64,000 nucleotides of DNA from Halictus rubicundus. Lineage: Eukaryota; Arthropoda; Insecta; Hymenoptera; Halictidae. Positions 12,741-22,300 of the stretch are shown here, in pieces. The notes below the pieces were generated by a model. That model searched no databases, was not told the DNA's origin, and saw nothing but the letters and a program-made list of their open reading frames with translations. Where the stretch lies: assembly GCF_050948215.1 (NCBI RefSeq), contig NW_027488827.1:248001-312000 (forward strand), written 5' to 3'. Position numbers and translations under genes: made by a program. Position 1 is the first letter of the stretch. Every line of letters starts with the position of its first letter.

Positions 12741-12790
12741 TCGTTCGACATGGAGAGTACGGCGATAATACCTGGACGCCTGTCGAACGA
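12741..12790 (+). ncRNA. hairpin unit 2
   Basis: Arms TCGTTCGACA (12741-12750) and TGTCGAACGA (12781-12790) are perfectly complementary over 10 bp. The core is at 12752-12780, with one extra T at 12751. Confidence 0.7.
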
Positions 12791-12822
12791 GAGAGAACGG
12801 GTCAACTCCTGGCCGCCCAGGG

Positions 12823-12865
12823 CTCGGCAGGAGAGTACGGCGACAATACCTGGACGCCTGCCGAG
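12823..12865 (+). ncRNA. hairpin unit 3
   Basis: Arms CTCGGCA (12823-12829) and TGCCGAG (12859-12865) pair perfectly over 7 bp. The core at 12830-12858 has the only core substitution in the array (T to C at core position 15, in the predicted loop). Confidence 0.7.
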
Positions 12866-12896
12866 AGGGAACGGAAGAGTGTTCCTGGCCGCTCGT

Positions 12897-12941
12897 CTCG
12901 ACAAGGAGAGTACGGCGATAATACCTGGACGCCTTGTCGAG
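12897..12941 (+). ncRNA. hairpin unit 4
   Basis: Arms CTCGACAA (12897-12904) and TTGTCGAG (12934-12941) pair perfectly over 8 bp. The core is at 12905-12933. Compared with the other units an A has been added on the left arm and a matching T on the right arm next to the core. Confidence 0.7.
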
Positions 12942-13107
12942 CGAGAGAGGACAGAGCATCTTCGGATCGGTTGCGAAAATACCACGGAACCTAGCTAGAG
13001 TATACGTGTGATGAGAGAAAGTTTGCATGATTGTGATTTATAATGCGAGCAATTGAATGAATTTATACATATACCTCACTTTCCTGTACCCCTGTTCCTA
13101 ACCCAAA

Positions 13108-13113
13108 AATAAA
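13108..13113 (+). terminator. AATAAA polyadenylation signal (copy A)
   Basis: Canonical AATAAA about 510 bp downstream of the predicted start, followed by a T-rich stretch. It is a plausible 3' end for the ncRNA, but such hexamers are common in AT-rich DNA. Confidence 0.35.
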
Positions 13114-13418
13114 TTCTTTTATCCAGCATATCCTGATTAAATCCTTACGCATGGCTACAAATTGAAATTTACTATATACTTTCATGTATATTTCATTTAA
13201 AAAACATAAACTTTAGCTTTAAAGAATCATCCAAAATATCAATTAATATTAGTTGTAAAATTCGAAAGAGTTAAGAATTAATAAATCAATAATTATGTAG
13301 TTGATCTTTTTTGCAAGATGTCAATCTATTTCACTACTGACTGAGAACGTAGTTGCATTATTTTCTTTCACGTTTGTAGTGAGAAAATAAACGACGAAGG
13401 CAACAGTACGTCTCCTTA

Positions 13419-13778
13419 AGCTGCGTACAGACCTGAACATTACGACGAACATTGCGCCGTACAGCGCGCCGAACAGCGAACGAAACGCAAAGTCGACATT
13501 CATTTCGGCGCGATGTTCGTTGAAATGTTCAGGTTTGTGCGAGGCTCACCCGTTTGCGTTCGTGCGCGCGGTCGATCCATCGCTTGTCGGTTTTTCGACA
13601 TACATCAAAGGCCTCGTACAAACCTGAACGTTTCGACGAACATTGCGCCGAACATCGCGCCAAACGGCGCGCCGAACAGCGTCCGAAACGCAAAATCGCG
13701 CCGAAATGAATGTCGACTTTGCGTTTCGTTCGCTGTTCGGCGCAATGTTCGTCGAAATGTTCAGATCTGTACGCAGCT
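13419..13778. mobile_element. rearranged double-hairpin MITE (copy A)
   Basis: Bounded by inverted AGCTGCGTACAGAC ends and flanked on both sides by TTA (13416-13418, 13779-13781), the 3-bp target duplication expected of PIF/Harbinger elements. Inside are two related palindromes separated by about 60 bp of unrelated sequence, with inner ends reading like a second TIR (GTGCGAGGC / GGCCTCGTAC). The twin in copy B is a single 157-bp hairpin. No coding capacity. Confidence 0.75.
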
Positions 13779-13781
13779 TTA

Positions 13782-14300
13782 TGTTGCTCCTACTACGCAC
13801 GCGCTACACGCAAGCGTACCTCTATTCTGTCCGTGTGAGATGCCAGCTCGACTGTTCGACGCGTTCCGCCGAATTCACGTTACCGAAGTTTCGAGCGCCT
13901 GAGCCGCAATCGATTCCCGGTTCGGCGAGGCGCATATTTTGCTATAACTTTTGAACTAAAAAAGATATCAAAGTGAAATTTAAACTGAAAAAATTAAAAA
14001 GAATCGGATTTAATGGTATGCACTGAAATATATTTTGTATTTTTAAATCATTCTTTTTGTTTTTTAAATTTAATTACCCTTAAAAAATGTTCAAAACTAG
14101 TTATTATAAATATTGTTGTTCAATCTTTTATCAATCCCAAATAATTAAATTTATTAGAATATATATGCTGCAAATGAAAAGCAATATCAGAAGTAGATTG
14201 AATAGGTAGCTATTAAATAGTCAAATGAAATTAGTGATATCAACGTCGTATTTTTTAAAATTAAATTTAAACTACGTTCTTACTTTTGGCTAATATTGAA
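13782..14300. other. AT-rich intergenic stretch (copy A)
   Basis: No gene or element is recognised. A short GC-richer portion (to about 13930) passes into strongly AT-rich DNA. A poly-A run and an (ATT)n run follow near 14401 and 14471. Confidence 0.4.
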
Positions 14301-14587
14301 CTAATTTAGTTTCTTATAATTATGTTATTACACTGTTGTAGTTGTAATTGCACAGGAAAGAAGACTGACGTAGTAGAAAGAACAAGAAAAAAGTGTTTAA
14401 CAAAAAAAAAAAAAATCATTCCATGCGGGATTCGATCCGGGACCAAAATATTGTCAGCCGGAAACGTTACGTTATTATTATTATTATTACATTACGTCTC
14501 CTTCGATGCACTCGCGTGTCAGCCGTAATGGAATTAAGAGGAAACAACATTCTTTTGTTTCATTCATCATATGAATCCTCGACATGA

Positions 14588-14764
14588 GATTTAAAATTAT
14601 ATCAGCATCAGGGCCATTGTAGAATATCGGTTCGACAATATTAATTCTGGATAATACGGTAGGATGTGACACCGAATGGTACGGGGGCTCTAGAGCCCCC
14701 CGAGCGTGAGACAGAAAAATACATTGGGTGATTGGTCTACTCCTATACCTCGGCTGTGCTAACA
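14588..14764 (-). mobile_element. copia 3' LTR, start preserved, far end uncertain (copy A)
   Basis: On the minus strand an LTR begins TGTTAGCACAGCCGAGG at 14764, immediately after a polypurine tract (CGAGGGAGAG, 14765-14774). It reads away from the element to lower coordinates. The expected LTR terminus (CTTTAACA, as beside the primer site at 17017) is not found, so the LTR is truncated or its end has decayed. The low boundary given is a guess. Confidence 0.55.
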
Positions 14765-14789
14765 CTCTCCCTCGATGTTATGATTCCTG

Positions 14790-15468
14790 AAGGGAGTGCA
14801 TGACATTGCATTTTTGAGAGGCATTACGCCGAGTTCGCTCATGCACTTATGGTGCTTTGGTCCTGAGAGAGCTATTGTAAGTACGTCGGCGACCATGTCC
14901 TCTGTTGGAATATATTCTATCTTCAGGGGATGATTTACCTTCGTTCGGTTTTCCGCTGGTTTTTCGATGGATTTCCTCTGCATTTTTCGATGGTTTTCCT
15001 CTGCATCGGTAATTCTTGACAAACACGGCGTTGGATTCGTTTCCGGTCGTTTTCTGCTTTCGTGCGTCGCTTTCCTCGATGATTTTTACCCGTAGCGATT
15101 CAGCATCTGGTACATCGTCGCGCGTCTCGATCGCGCACCGGAAGTTGTCGAAGCTGTCGGGCAAACTATATAATAGCATCATTGATAGCAACTCACCATT
15201 GATGTTTATGCCCATTGCTTGCAATTTATCGACTACGTCAAAGAATACAGTCGTATGTTCTCGAATATCCCCGCCTTCCTGCATTTTGTGCAGGGTTAAT
15301 TTTTTGAGTAATGTCGCTTTACGTGCAGGTCCCTTCGAAGCGTAGACGGATTCCAATTTTTCCCACACTTCTCTTGATGTGTTGCAGCCGCGAATCTGTT
15401 TTAATTCGGATGGATTTATCGAAAGTATCAGATCCGACATAGCTCTTCCATCCTGTCTCAGCCATGCT
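14790..15468 (-). pseudogene. copia gag C-terminal part fused to the pol 3' end (copy A)
   Basis: From 15468 downward the frame reads W-L-R-Q-D-G-R-A-M-S-D-L and continues as a typical copia Gag (UBN2-type) domain: REVWEKLESVYASKGPARK, then a helical stretch with LTLHKMQEGGDIREH and a LLYSLPDSFDNF motif. At about 14950 it meets the end of pol, in another frame, recognisable by EYIPTEDMVADVLT and GPKHH, the usual C-terminal RNase H tail. A large internal deletion joined the two. Loss of the zinc knuckle, protease, integrase and polymerase leaves no functional product. Copy B differs by one codon-sized indel near the end. Confidence 0.85.
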
Positions 15469-16598
15469 TGTCACGTTCCCATGCATTAACACATGTGCAC
15501 GTGCCCGCTCCCTTTGCAGAATCGTACGCTTTCCCCCTATCTCCGCCGCACGCACAGGTAGATCCTGCAGCGGCGCGCTCTCTCTCCCTCGCACGGACGG
15601 CCAGCATAAGCCTAGCGCTCCCCCTCTCTCTCTCACGCACAGGGAAAACCCAAGGCGATGCGCCCGCACATCAATTAGCCTGCAAAAAACCCACCCTCAA
15701 TAAACACCCCGTACAACAGTTCCGGAAATATCCGTCAGATGCTACTTGAGACGAAGACTTTCTCGAAGTCAAAAGTATGCTCTGACGGATATACCTCCCC
15801 CGGAAAAAAACAGGAAAATCGGAATTCACTCCAACAAGTACTTGGCTTAAAAGTGAAACCCCAGACACCGTGCAAGAACGCTTAGCACTGTCTGCCCACA
15901 CCTTCCTACTCAGTGCAAGAACGTTTAGCACGAGTTTCCTCATTTCCGCCTAAACCCCCACCAATGAAAACCACCTCCGCGAAGAAGGATACCGGACCAC
16001 CAGGACCACCCACGAGAACCAAGAAGATTCGGAGGGCAGGACGGAAGGTTCAGGAGAACCGCCGCTTCAAAATCCAGAGACGAGCCCAGCAGCTGGAAAC
16101 CGGATCATCGCCCAACCCACTCCCCTCCCCGCACTGGAAACTCATCCCTCTCACCCCTTGCTATCCGAGTTTTCCAGAGTTTTTCAAAATCACCGAGACA
16201 GATCCCCGCTTCACCTTTTACGCGAACAAATTGTTCCCCCAGCCCCCTAGCAAGCGTTAATATTTATCCATAGCTACAGTTACATTTATATCTCGTTTCC
16301 TATTATTGTTTATATTCTCACTCTCCGTTATATTTATTATTTTTGTAAAACTTTCATTATTCCAAAGAATATATATACGTTGTTTTCGTTACTCCTGCTA
16401 CAAAATCGTTTCAAAATCAATTTATTTAGCGAAATAACCTAGAACCTGCAGCACCTTCCCTCTCCTTACGACACGGGTTTTCAACCCTTCTCCATAAGCG
16501 ATACCAAGCGATCCCCGCCTCGAGACCGGGTTACCGCTCGTCCGTTTTCGGCTCTAACGGCTTCTGATCAATCCCAAAGGGAGTCGGAGGACGTAACA
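15469..16598 (-). mobile_element. 1130-bp solo LTR inserted in copia gag (copy A)
   Basis: The inserted block has LTR-like termini (TGTCACGT...ACGTAACA, TG...CA type). It is flanked by the 4-bp direct repeat TGCT (15465-15468 and 16599-16602) and interrupts the gag frame between HKA and WLRQDG. On the minus strand it starts TGTTACGTCCTCCGACTCC. There is no internal coding region, so this is a solo LTR left by LTR-LTR recombination. Orientation is inferred from the terminus and not certain. A 115-codon proline-rich open frame (15913-16260, plus strand) lies inside, as does a hairpin around 15726-15795. Confidence 0.8.
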
Positions 16599-16868
16599 TG
16601 CTTTGTGCGCTTGCTGCGATGCTCGGAGGGCATCGCCTTCTCCACCTACGACGGGGGGCTCGCTTTCGCCACACACATATTCCCAAAGGTCACTTTGCGT
16701 CAAGACAGCTCGTGCTTGAATTTTCCAAGTGTCGTAGTTTTCACGTGTTAGCACTTCTAACCTCACGGTGTTCGAAAATGCCATTTTTCTTATTCGATCG
16801 TTCACTGGCGGCACGGCGTCACTTTGTTTTTCGTTGGCACGTGTATACGCGTTCGCGACGATTTGCAT
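16599..16868 (-). pseudogene. copia gag N-terminal part (copy A)
   Basis: The minus-strand frame holds the N-terminal Gag motif of copia elements: RLEVLTRENYDTWKIQARAV followed by LWEYVCGE. The likely start is the Met before AFSNTV (about 16784). The frame runs to HKAC and is then interrupted by the solo LTR at 16598. Together with 14790-15468 it makes one broken gag. Confidence 0.8.
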
Positions 16869-17002
16869 TCACTTATCGATTCACGGAACTGTACGCGAGA
16901 ACAGATCTTCGATCGATCTCTGGCGTCACTTTTCGCAATTTTTGCGCGTCGCGTAGCCGTATAGGTCAAGTTGCGTATTTCGTTAATTTCCTTCTTTCTG
17001 CT

Positions 17003-17016
17003 CTGGGCCCATAACC
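17003..17016 (-). other. copia primer-binding site, tRNA-iMet half type (copy A)
   Basis: The plus strand reads CTGGGCCCATAACC, the anticodon stem-loop sequence of eukaryotic initiator tRNA-Met, directly next to an LTR terminus (TGTTAAAGG on plus). Copia-type elements are known to prime from an internal initiator tRNA fragment. This fixes the element's orientation as minus. Confidence 0.8.
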
Positions 17017-17110
17017 TGTTAAAGGAGGTTAGGATCGTGGTTGAAATTAACTGTACGCAGAGCTTTTATTGCACACACTTAGAATAGTTTTATTATGAAA
17101 AAATAGTGTC
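17017..17110 (-). mobile_element. copia 5' LTR 3' portion (copy A)
   Basis: On the minus strand this ends CTTTAACA just before the primer site and contains AATAAAAG (17067-17060 on minus), the expected R-region polyadenylation signal. The upstream part of the LTR is not recognisable beyond about 17110. In copy B a TIR element interrupts the equivalent point. Confidence 0.6.
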
Positions 17111-18562
17111 TAGATACTACTTTCATATGTTCTAAATCTAATATATTTAATAAGATATTATCGAAATAATTTTTTACAACAAAACGGTCAGGAATCGATT
17201 TTGTCCAGTTAATAAACGTCTACTCTGAATCAAGGGCCGGATTAAAAAGATGAGACACGAAGTACGCCGACAAATGATAGGCAAAAACATGCCAGCGGGC
17301 GCTGGTCGAAAACCGAAGGGCGACACGTGTCCTCGAAGGCTGAATGGATGCGATCAATAGGGAGAGGACAAACAAAGGGGTCCGCACCCCTGTATCTTCC
17401 GACGCGAATTAAATTCTCAATTTGATGCACCGTGCAGTCGTCCGGAAACAAGCCGGGCAAAATTAACAACAATCGAACGAACAAGATAGTGGCGAAAATG
17501 AATAGAAGACAGCCCTCGGGTGTATGAACGACGAGAAGAAAGAAGCAACGTACATACACGCTGCTCGCGCGATCACCAACGGGGGTGGGTTGGATTAAGG
17601 AATCCTGACTATTTCGAAGAAACGGGGAACGGACACATCGAATAATTGTAATCTGTGACCCAGAAATCGTGATCGAGATGGATCGACAGGCAATTTTAAC
17701 TTCCTGCAAAATTTTTGCATTCTTGAAATTGGAACCTGGGCTCCCGTGTGCTACGTCATTTCAAGAGTTAGCGGAAGCAATTCGTTCTACACGAAAATTG
17801 TCAAGAAGAATATTTTTTAATGGACAATTTAATCCCTTAAACGTTCCCAAATATCGATCTGTTTAAAAATTACGTAAAATAACACTAAAACGGCGGGACC
17901 CGTTGAAACGAGTCTAAACAATGTTCTCAAATCTTCATTTGTCTAAAAAGCGCGTGAATAGACACTGGAACTAGAGGCCTAAAGATTAAAAATTGTATAA
18001 TTCACGAGCGTCGACAGACTGCGCAAACGCATTCACGGAAGATCGTTCAATAAATATATTTCAATATGTTTACGATACGTTTATCAAAACAAAACACTCG
18101 AATGGGTATTCATGCGTCTGGTACTTAAATAACGATATAAAATAAAGCAATTGAGTTGCTGAAGAACCTGCTGTCAAAACACGGAATTGATTTCTCTCAC
18201 TCAGCAGCTACGCGGTGTTGACGGGAATAACACGATTTTCTCTCTGTAGAAATGTTCCAGCGTGGAATGACAATTTCGTGTTCGTTCGTGCGTCACTGCA
18301 TCCTCTTGAAAGCCACTCGAGAGCCATTCGGACCCGGTCACATTTTCGCCGTCAAAATAAAATGCAATAATAACCACAGTAAAAGCAAACGTTTCAGGCG
18401 ATGCACCTAAAAATTTCGAAAGTCCCGACCAATCGTCTTACATCGAAAGAAAATTGTAGGTGGTAATAAATATTGATTTTGAAGTTCGATAAAGAAATAT
18501 CACGTCACTAGCATGTGACCGACGTGTTAGTCCAAGTTAACGACAGAGATAAAATCGTAATA
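17111..18562. other. no convincing gene
   Basis: The longest open frame (minus, 17242-17709, 155 codons) has no recognised domain and no ATG at its beginning, so I do not call it. Nothing else structured is seen. Confidence 0.4.
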
Positions 18563-18651
18563 CAGTGAATTCTCGATATATGTGACAGGTCTTGCCAGCG
18601 TCAAGTATCATGCAGGCCTTGGCGACATATATAGAGAAATCACTTTGTATT
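18563..18651. mobile_element. 89-bp hairpin MITE with CAGTGA-type ends (copy A)
   Basis: Inverted ends (CAGTGAATTCTCGATATATG and the complement of an ATATATAGAGAAATCAC end) surround about 40 bp, with TA at both borders. It is a short relative of the 7951-8151 MITE. Confidence 0.65.
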
Positions 18652-19160
18652 ACAAAATACTAGAAAGAGAAAAGGGAAGATGAACAGAGATAAAATGATG
18701 TTCATTCAAAGTTAACAGACATGGGTTCACCCAGCGGCGCGCGAAATTGACAAAGCCCGCCCGGGAAACAATAGTTATGAAACTGCGAAACCGAGAGGGG
18801 CGAGTCTCGTTCACTGGGAAATTGAATGATCGCTCGTTATGCACTTTATACAAGCAACAGAGGCTGATGAGACAATTAGTCGATTCCACCGAGATCGGAT
18901 TAATTGATTTGTAAGTTTGCGGACCGGCGAGAACTCTGCACAAAAAAAATTCTATCTGCATTCTATCGATGCGACTTGTCAATAAACGGACATTTTAGTT
19001 TTATTCAAGTATATAAAATCGTGATTTTACAACACTCTGGTCATTTGTTGTCCAATTTTTTCGCTGACTTGTAACTAGACTTGTAGATGACTAAAATACA
19101 GCAGTGTGCGAATTAACGCGAACATACCGATATTTTGAATGTCTTATTAGTTTTCTAAAT

Positions 19161-19368
19161 TTGGCAACATGACTATGTCAGTGGTTGCTGTGATGACCTG
19201 TTAGGTATTGACGTGTCGTTAGTGGATAAGTCTGTGACAAATTACATAATTACATAATTATTTCATTTCCGCTAACGACGCGTCAATACCGCTCGGCAGG
19301 TCAGCGCAGACTAATTCATCAAACGTACAACAAAATGGCCGCAAGCGCTGACAAAGTCATGATGCCAA
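19161..19368. mobile_element. 208-bp foldback MITE (copy A)
   Basis: Nearly the whole element is palindromic. TTGGCAACATGACTATGTCA at the left pairs with the complement of the right end, and GGTATTGACGTGTCGTTAG pairs with CTAACGACGCGTCAATACC, around a small AT-rich centre of (ACATAATT)n. It is non-coding. Confidence 0.75.
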
Positions 19369-22300
19369 TTTCATGTTGCAAGGTCCAATCAATTTACTCT
19401 GAATTTTAGAAATTTTCGAAGATCTTCTCACACTATAAATGTGTAAAGGTTCACAATTTAATTACAGTAAATTCAATACGGTCCCAAGGAACAGCAATCT
19501 CTTAATTGCGCTCGTACACAAGCTTGTAAGTACTGGCTGCTGAGGGATGAAAAGCATCGTTCATGGTCTCGCATTTTAATATCCGCGAATCGATCAGCAA
19601 GACCCTCTGTCCGGCTCTGCGCGGATAGACTGCGAGTGAAATTAGCCAGCAGGCCATCAACGTGTAATAAAGTTTGTTTAATCAGTCACGATTACAGAGA
19701 AAGAGGCATTGCGAACGGTAGTCGAACCGGAAACGCGCTTCAATATCCGCGGATCGAATTTTCCACATATCAGGGATGCTGAACGCACTTCATTCCGTTT
19801 CTTAATTTCCATTTCTACAAACCGATTGTAACCTCGTAATGACTATTGCCTGTGCCCGCTTTAGGGGGGGTGGGGGGTGCGCGGGACAACCCGGGCACTT
19901 GCCCGGGGCGCCAAAATTTAGGGGCGCAATTTTGGCTGTAAGTTTGCAATTTGTTTTTTTGCCCGAGGCTTCGTAACCGCTGGAGCGGGCCCTCCTTTTG
20001 ATCATCCCAAACTTTCATATGGAGAAATGCTAACAAATCGTTCGAATGCATGACGAACATGTAATTAATATACCGTCGATGTTTATTGGCAAATACAATT
20101 AGCTAGAACGAAATATGCGCTCACGTCGTTGCTCGTTATACTGATATTCCAGATAAGCCGTAGGCTATGGATTGACGATTCTCAATAATTTAACGGGATT
20201 AAATTCCTGTTGCAGTAAAAATCTTCCAAAAGGAGTTCGCGTTGGAACAAAATGGCGCGTGTTCTATTTAAAATCGATGGACAAAAAATGTAATAACGAC
20301 TGCCTGAGAACCTCGCTGGTTCTAAATTTTAATAAATTTTATTTTATTATTTGCCTACTAGGAGTATCGCCATTTTCGTTATCCCGAGGTAACAACTTTC
20401 TCTTCCACAACCAGCTATGTAACCACACTGTCAAGCAATCGCAGTTAAATTATATCCCCGCGAACCCTCGGGAAATGGAAAACTTTCGACATCGAAGAGG
20501 CGAGAAGTTCGCACAGGACACGTGCTCGGACACGAGAGATCCTAAGAGCGTGATTGCGGCTCGTTCAGCTGGAAAAGATCCTAACCACGTTCTTATGCTC
20601 CCTAACACGGCTATCTAAAGTCACGCATAAACGCCTCCAAGATCAAGGCGGATTTATTCGTCCCTTTGTCAACCGCTTACCCGACTTTTCCTTTGACGCG
20701 TGTTGCATAATGTCCCGTGAAAATTGAGTTGTTGCGACGAGTGCCATTTCGCTTTGTTCTATGCAGTTTTTCCGTTCTTAACGCAACGACCTCGTTCTCG
20801 AACCCTTCAACGAAATAGCCGATGCCCTTTGTCCCGGAAATGTACCTTCGATTTCCTCTGTGCGCGCAGACCGTCGCCAGTATAATGAATCAAAGATAAA
20901 TTGTAACAGATACGCCAATTTGGTCTTACCATCTCGTAATTGAAATAGTGGAATGACATTTCTCCCTTTCCTTGTGTTTTATTCGAATTACTCTTTCTCT
21001 TTCTCTCTTTCTTCCTCTCTCCTTCGTTAAGGGAATTCAATTACCTCTGCTTGCTCGCCAAACTACATTGCATTTAAGAGCCAAGACTCCGCAGATTCGC
21101 GATAAGGTACAGTGACCACATTACCGACAAAAATAGGCGAAAAATGGTTTTACGTGCCTCAACTTTTCGTCCTTATATGAGAATATTTTTCGCTGGGAAA
21201 GCGCTTCTTTGAAAGAGGAAGGTTCAGTCTAGCGCGCGCTGATCGTGAGCTGACGAGATTATGCAGATATTTGGTAATATTAATATAAGCATTAGTAGTA
21301 GGCCAAAAAGTCGAGAGTAGCGCGCGCTAGATAATATCACCTGCTACAAATTGAGCTATATTTTGTCCTGATTCTCTGCGAAATAAAGCGAAAAACTTGA
21401 AGCACGTTTCCGCCGTCAGAATTCATGATATCGATAATACAGAGCAAAAAATGTGACAAAAACCTCAAAAAGCGTTCCAGTCTGGTTTGACCAGTGACCC
21501 GCAAAATGGTGGTTCTCAAGGGCTTCGTTGCAAGGATGCGCGACGGGTATTGTGCTTGACGCATCGGTTACCTCGTACTGGGGGTCGTTAATGGATTTTA
21601 AATAACGTGTCTTCCTCAGCCATGTGCTGGTCCCCATTAGCAGGTTTAATTAAAAAATGTTCTCCGGACGCTGCTCAAGCGTCACCAGCGCAATTAACAG
21701 AACGGTCGAACGGAAGGAAAAAGCCCGACTGCAACAAATAATTCAGCCATCCTGATGCGCCCGAGCACTATAAATATTCGCCGAACTACGCGCTTCGGGA
21801 AGAAGACGCGGGAAATACGGCAATTTCCGTCGACGTATTTTCAGCGAACAAAGACCACCTAACCTAACCTAAAGTCCACCTAACTGCACCGGACCAATAC
21901 ACCGATTCGTTCCCATCAAAAAGAGGAGAAACGAAGAAGAAAATTATCGAATTATTATTATCAGTGCTGTTGCAGATACGTAGGTGCACGCATTCACAAT
22001 TTGAACGACGCGTGAAGGGCTCGAAAGTCGTTCAGTGTAAATCCAATTTTCTTATTTTAATTTTTATAATTCTGGGATTGTTAATATTACATATATTCTT
22101 CCGAACGTTTATGCACACTTCTTTTGACATCGTCGATTTAGAAAAATTAAAGGAACTGTTGCTCAGTGATTTTTATGCAAAATAAAAATTTTCAAGCCTT
22201 GGAAGCTACATTGAAATTTATTTCTTTTCTCAGTGTTCGAGCAATCAGCTGTTCGGTGCCGCTGTGCGTCGGCACGCACACACAGCAAATTAGCGACTGC

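Larger units (their letters stand above)
12595..13130 (+). ncRNA. candidate heat-shock-inducible lncRNA with four covarying hairpins (copy A)
   Basis: I infer a polymerase II transcript from the heat shock elements (12392, 12437), the TATA box (12565) and an AATAAA signal at 13108-13113. The body (12664-12941) has four tandem units of about 75-82 bp. Each unit has a 29-nt core beginning GGAGAGTACGGCG and ending CCTGGACGCC, enclosed by complementary arms that differ between units. The core is identical in three units and has one T-to-C change in the third. Frame analysis argues against coding: unit 1 is read in a different frame from units 2-4 on the plus strand, and the minus strand also breaks. 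A consensus 5' splice site (GAG|GTAAGG, 12626/12627) and a possible acceptor (TTTTATCCAG, ending 13126) would place the hairpins in an intron. The closest concept is Drosophila hsr-omega, with no sequence relationship claimed. Alternatives are a tandem ribozyme-like element or a non-transcribed satellite. Confidence 0.55.
14765..17016 (-). mobile_element. defective Ty1/copia retrotransposon internal region (copy A)
   Basis: Read on the minus strand the order is: LTR end, primer-binding site, gag start, an inserted solo LTR, the rest of gag, then directly the last part of pol, a polypurine tract and the 3' LTR. Protease, integrase and most of reverse transcriptase/RNase H are missing, so the element is internally deleted and non-autonomous. 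The same structure, with a few substitutions, is in copy B, so insertion, deletion and solo-LTR invasion all predate the tandem duplication. Confidence 0.85.

Noticed and set aside
12664..12941. CRISPR-like or integron attC-like array
   Set aside because: Units are about 80 bp with conserved centres and variable complementary arms, the genome context is eukaryotic, and there are no associated genes.
12602..12994. 130-codon open frame across the hairpin array, and several minus-strand frames there
   Set aside because: The repeated core is read in a different frame in unit 1 than in units 2-4, and stem covariation explains the conservation better than protein coding.
14418..14450. tRNA-like GATTCGATCC motif
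   Set aside because: No cloverleaf can be built around it.
17242..17709. 155-codon minus-strand open frame, conserved in copy B
   Set aside because: It has no ATG at its beginning and no recognisable domain. Conservation reflects the recent duplication.
19815..20010. hAT-type transposon end with CCCGGGCACTTGCCCGGGG
   Set aside because: Only a weak resemblance, with no partner end or target duplication, so it is not called as an element.
20172..20618. 148-codon plus-strand open frame, conserved in copy B
   Set aside because: Same reasons: no proper start, no domain, no splice context.
21858..21885. CCTAACCTAACCTAA as insect telomeric repeat (TTAGG)n
   Set aside because: Only two or three units, interrupted. 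Similar short runs occur in the LINE 3' UTR near 28080.
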